A stretch of 64,000 nt of DNA, taken from Phymatolithon calcareum. Lineage: Eukaryota > Rhodophyta > Florideophyceae > Hapalidiales. A program made the position numbers and the translations under genes. The notes below the pieces were generated by a model that saw only the letters and a program-made list of their open reading frames with translations, was not told the DNA's origin and did no database searches. Each line of letters begins with the position of its first letter. The first letter of the stretch is position 1. The stretch is from contig OZ345361.1 in NCBI GenBank assembly GCA_977006965.1, positions 124,001-188,000 of the forward strand. Direction: 5' to 3'. This document shows, one piece after another, positions 63,736-64,000 of this stretch.

Positions 63736-64000
63736 TAAAAAAGTCATATTGAGCGGTGGGTGGGGGAACAAAACCATTGTTGGCCGTGGCGCCGGTACCC
63801 CAGAATACTAAGGGGTTGCAACCTGTCTCAAATCTGCTACACTAGCGTGCTGCAGACATCGGACAATGAAGACCCTGGCTTTTGTCGCAATTTGAAATAA
63901 CGGAGAGCTAAATTTGCTCCACTGTTCTTGCGTGGACTACAAATTCGTGGCTTGCATGCCAATTTGTCGAGGGTAGATAATAATCTTGAGCTAACAAGGT
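63736..64000. other. right edge, no gene seen
   Basis: No motif-bearing frame in the last 265 bp. Confidence 0.4.

Noticed and set aside
1-64000. Prokaryotic features: CRISPR arrays, operons, riboswitches, Shine-Dalgarno sites
   Set aside because: Spliceosomal introns, CCT, mitochondrial presequences and LINE/gypsy elements mark nuclear eukaryotic DNA; no regularly spaced short repeats were seen.

Overview
The window is nuclear DNA of a eukaryote with compact genes that have few introns. The likeliest source is a red alga, probably a florideophyte of the Chondrus type. This is inferred from short single GT-AG introns (82-151 nt), closely spaced intron-poor genes, a mixed GC content, and a sharp split between a gene block and a retrotransposon block. 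No sequence search was possible, so the taxon is an inference.

Gene block, 1 to about 27.4 kb. In order: a partial unknown ORF at the left edge (+); an EF-hand Na+/Ca2+ exchanger-like protein (-); a DNAJC11-type mitochondrial J-protein (-); mitochondrial dihydrolipoyl dehydrogenase (+); a small coiled-coil protein (-); a zf-4CXXC_R1 (CDCA7/R1-like) zinc-finger protein (-); a PP2C phosphatase (+); a family-4-like uracil-DNA glycosylase without its Fe-S cysteines (+); CCT8/TCP1-theta chaperonin (+); a C2-domain alpha/beta-hydrolase (-); and a RING-finger protein (-). I could rebuild introns in five of these genes from splice signals plus reading phase. They are housekeeping genes with no shared pathway. 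Intergenic DNA here is strewn with the heptamer TACTGTA/TACAGTA, which I did not see inside any CDS and saw only once in the TE half.

Transposon block, about 27.4 to 64 kb. It holds: a decayed full-length Argonaute gene (28.7-31.4 kb); a Ty3/gypsy element with chromodomain (gypsy-A, 32.2-39.5 kb) carrying three nested LINE insertions, each with a perfect target-site duplication (TSD); an almost full-length APE-type LINE (LINE-B, 41.9-46.1 kb) that encodes a 2A ribosome-skipping peptide, endonuclease, RT, a Tudor-like module, RNase H and a CCHC-type finger; a second, younger gypsy element (gypsy-B, 53.2-59.3 kb) with 299-bp LTRs; four copies of LINE-A; and many short 5'-truncated copies of LINE-C that end in GGGCTTTTAAATAAA. 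Inverted-repeat (foldback) elements lie at 23.5, 48.5 and 62.4 kb. Nesting gives the relative order: LINE-A is older than LINE-B, both gypsy elements are older than the LINE-C copies inside them, and gypsy-B landed in an already existing unknown ORF.
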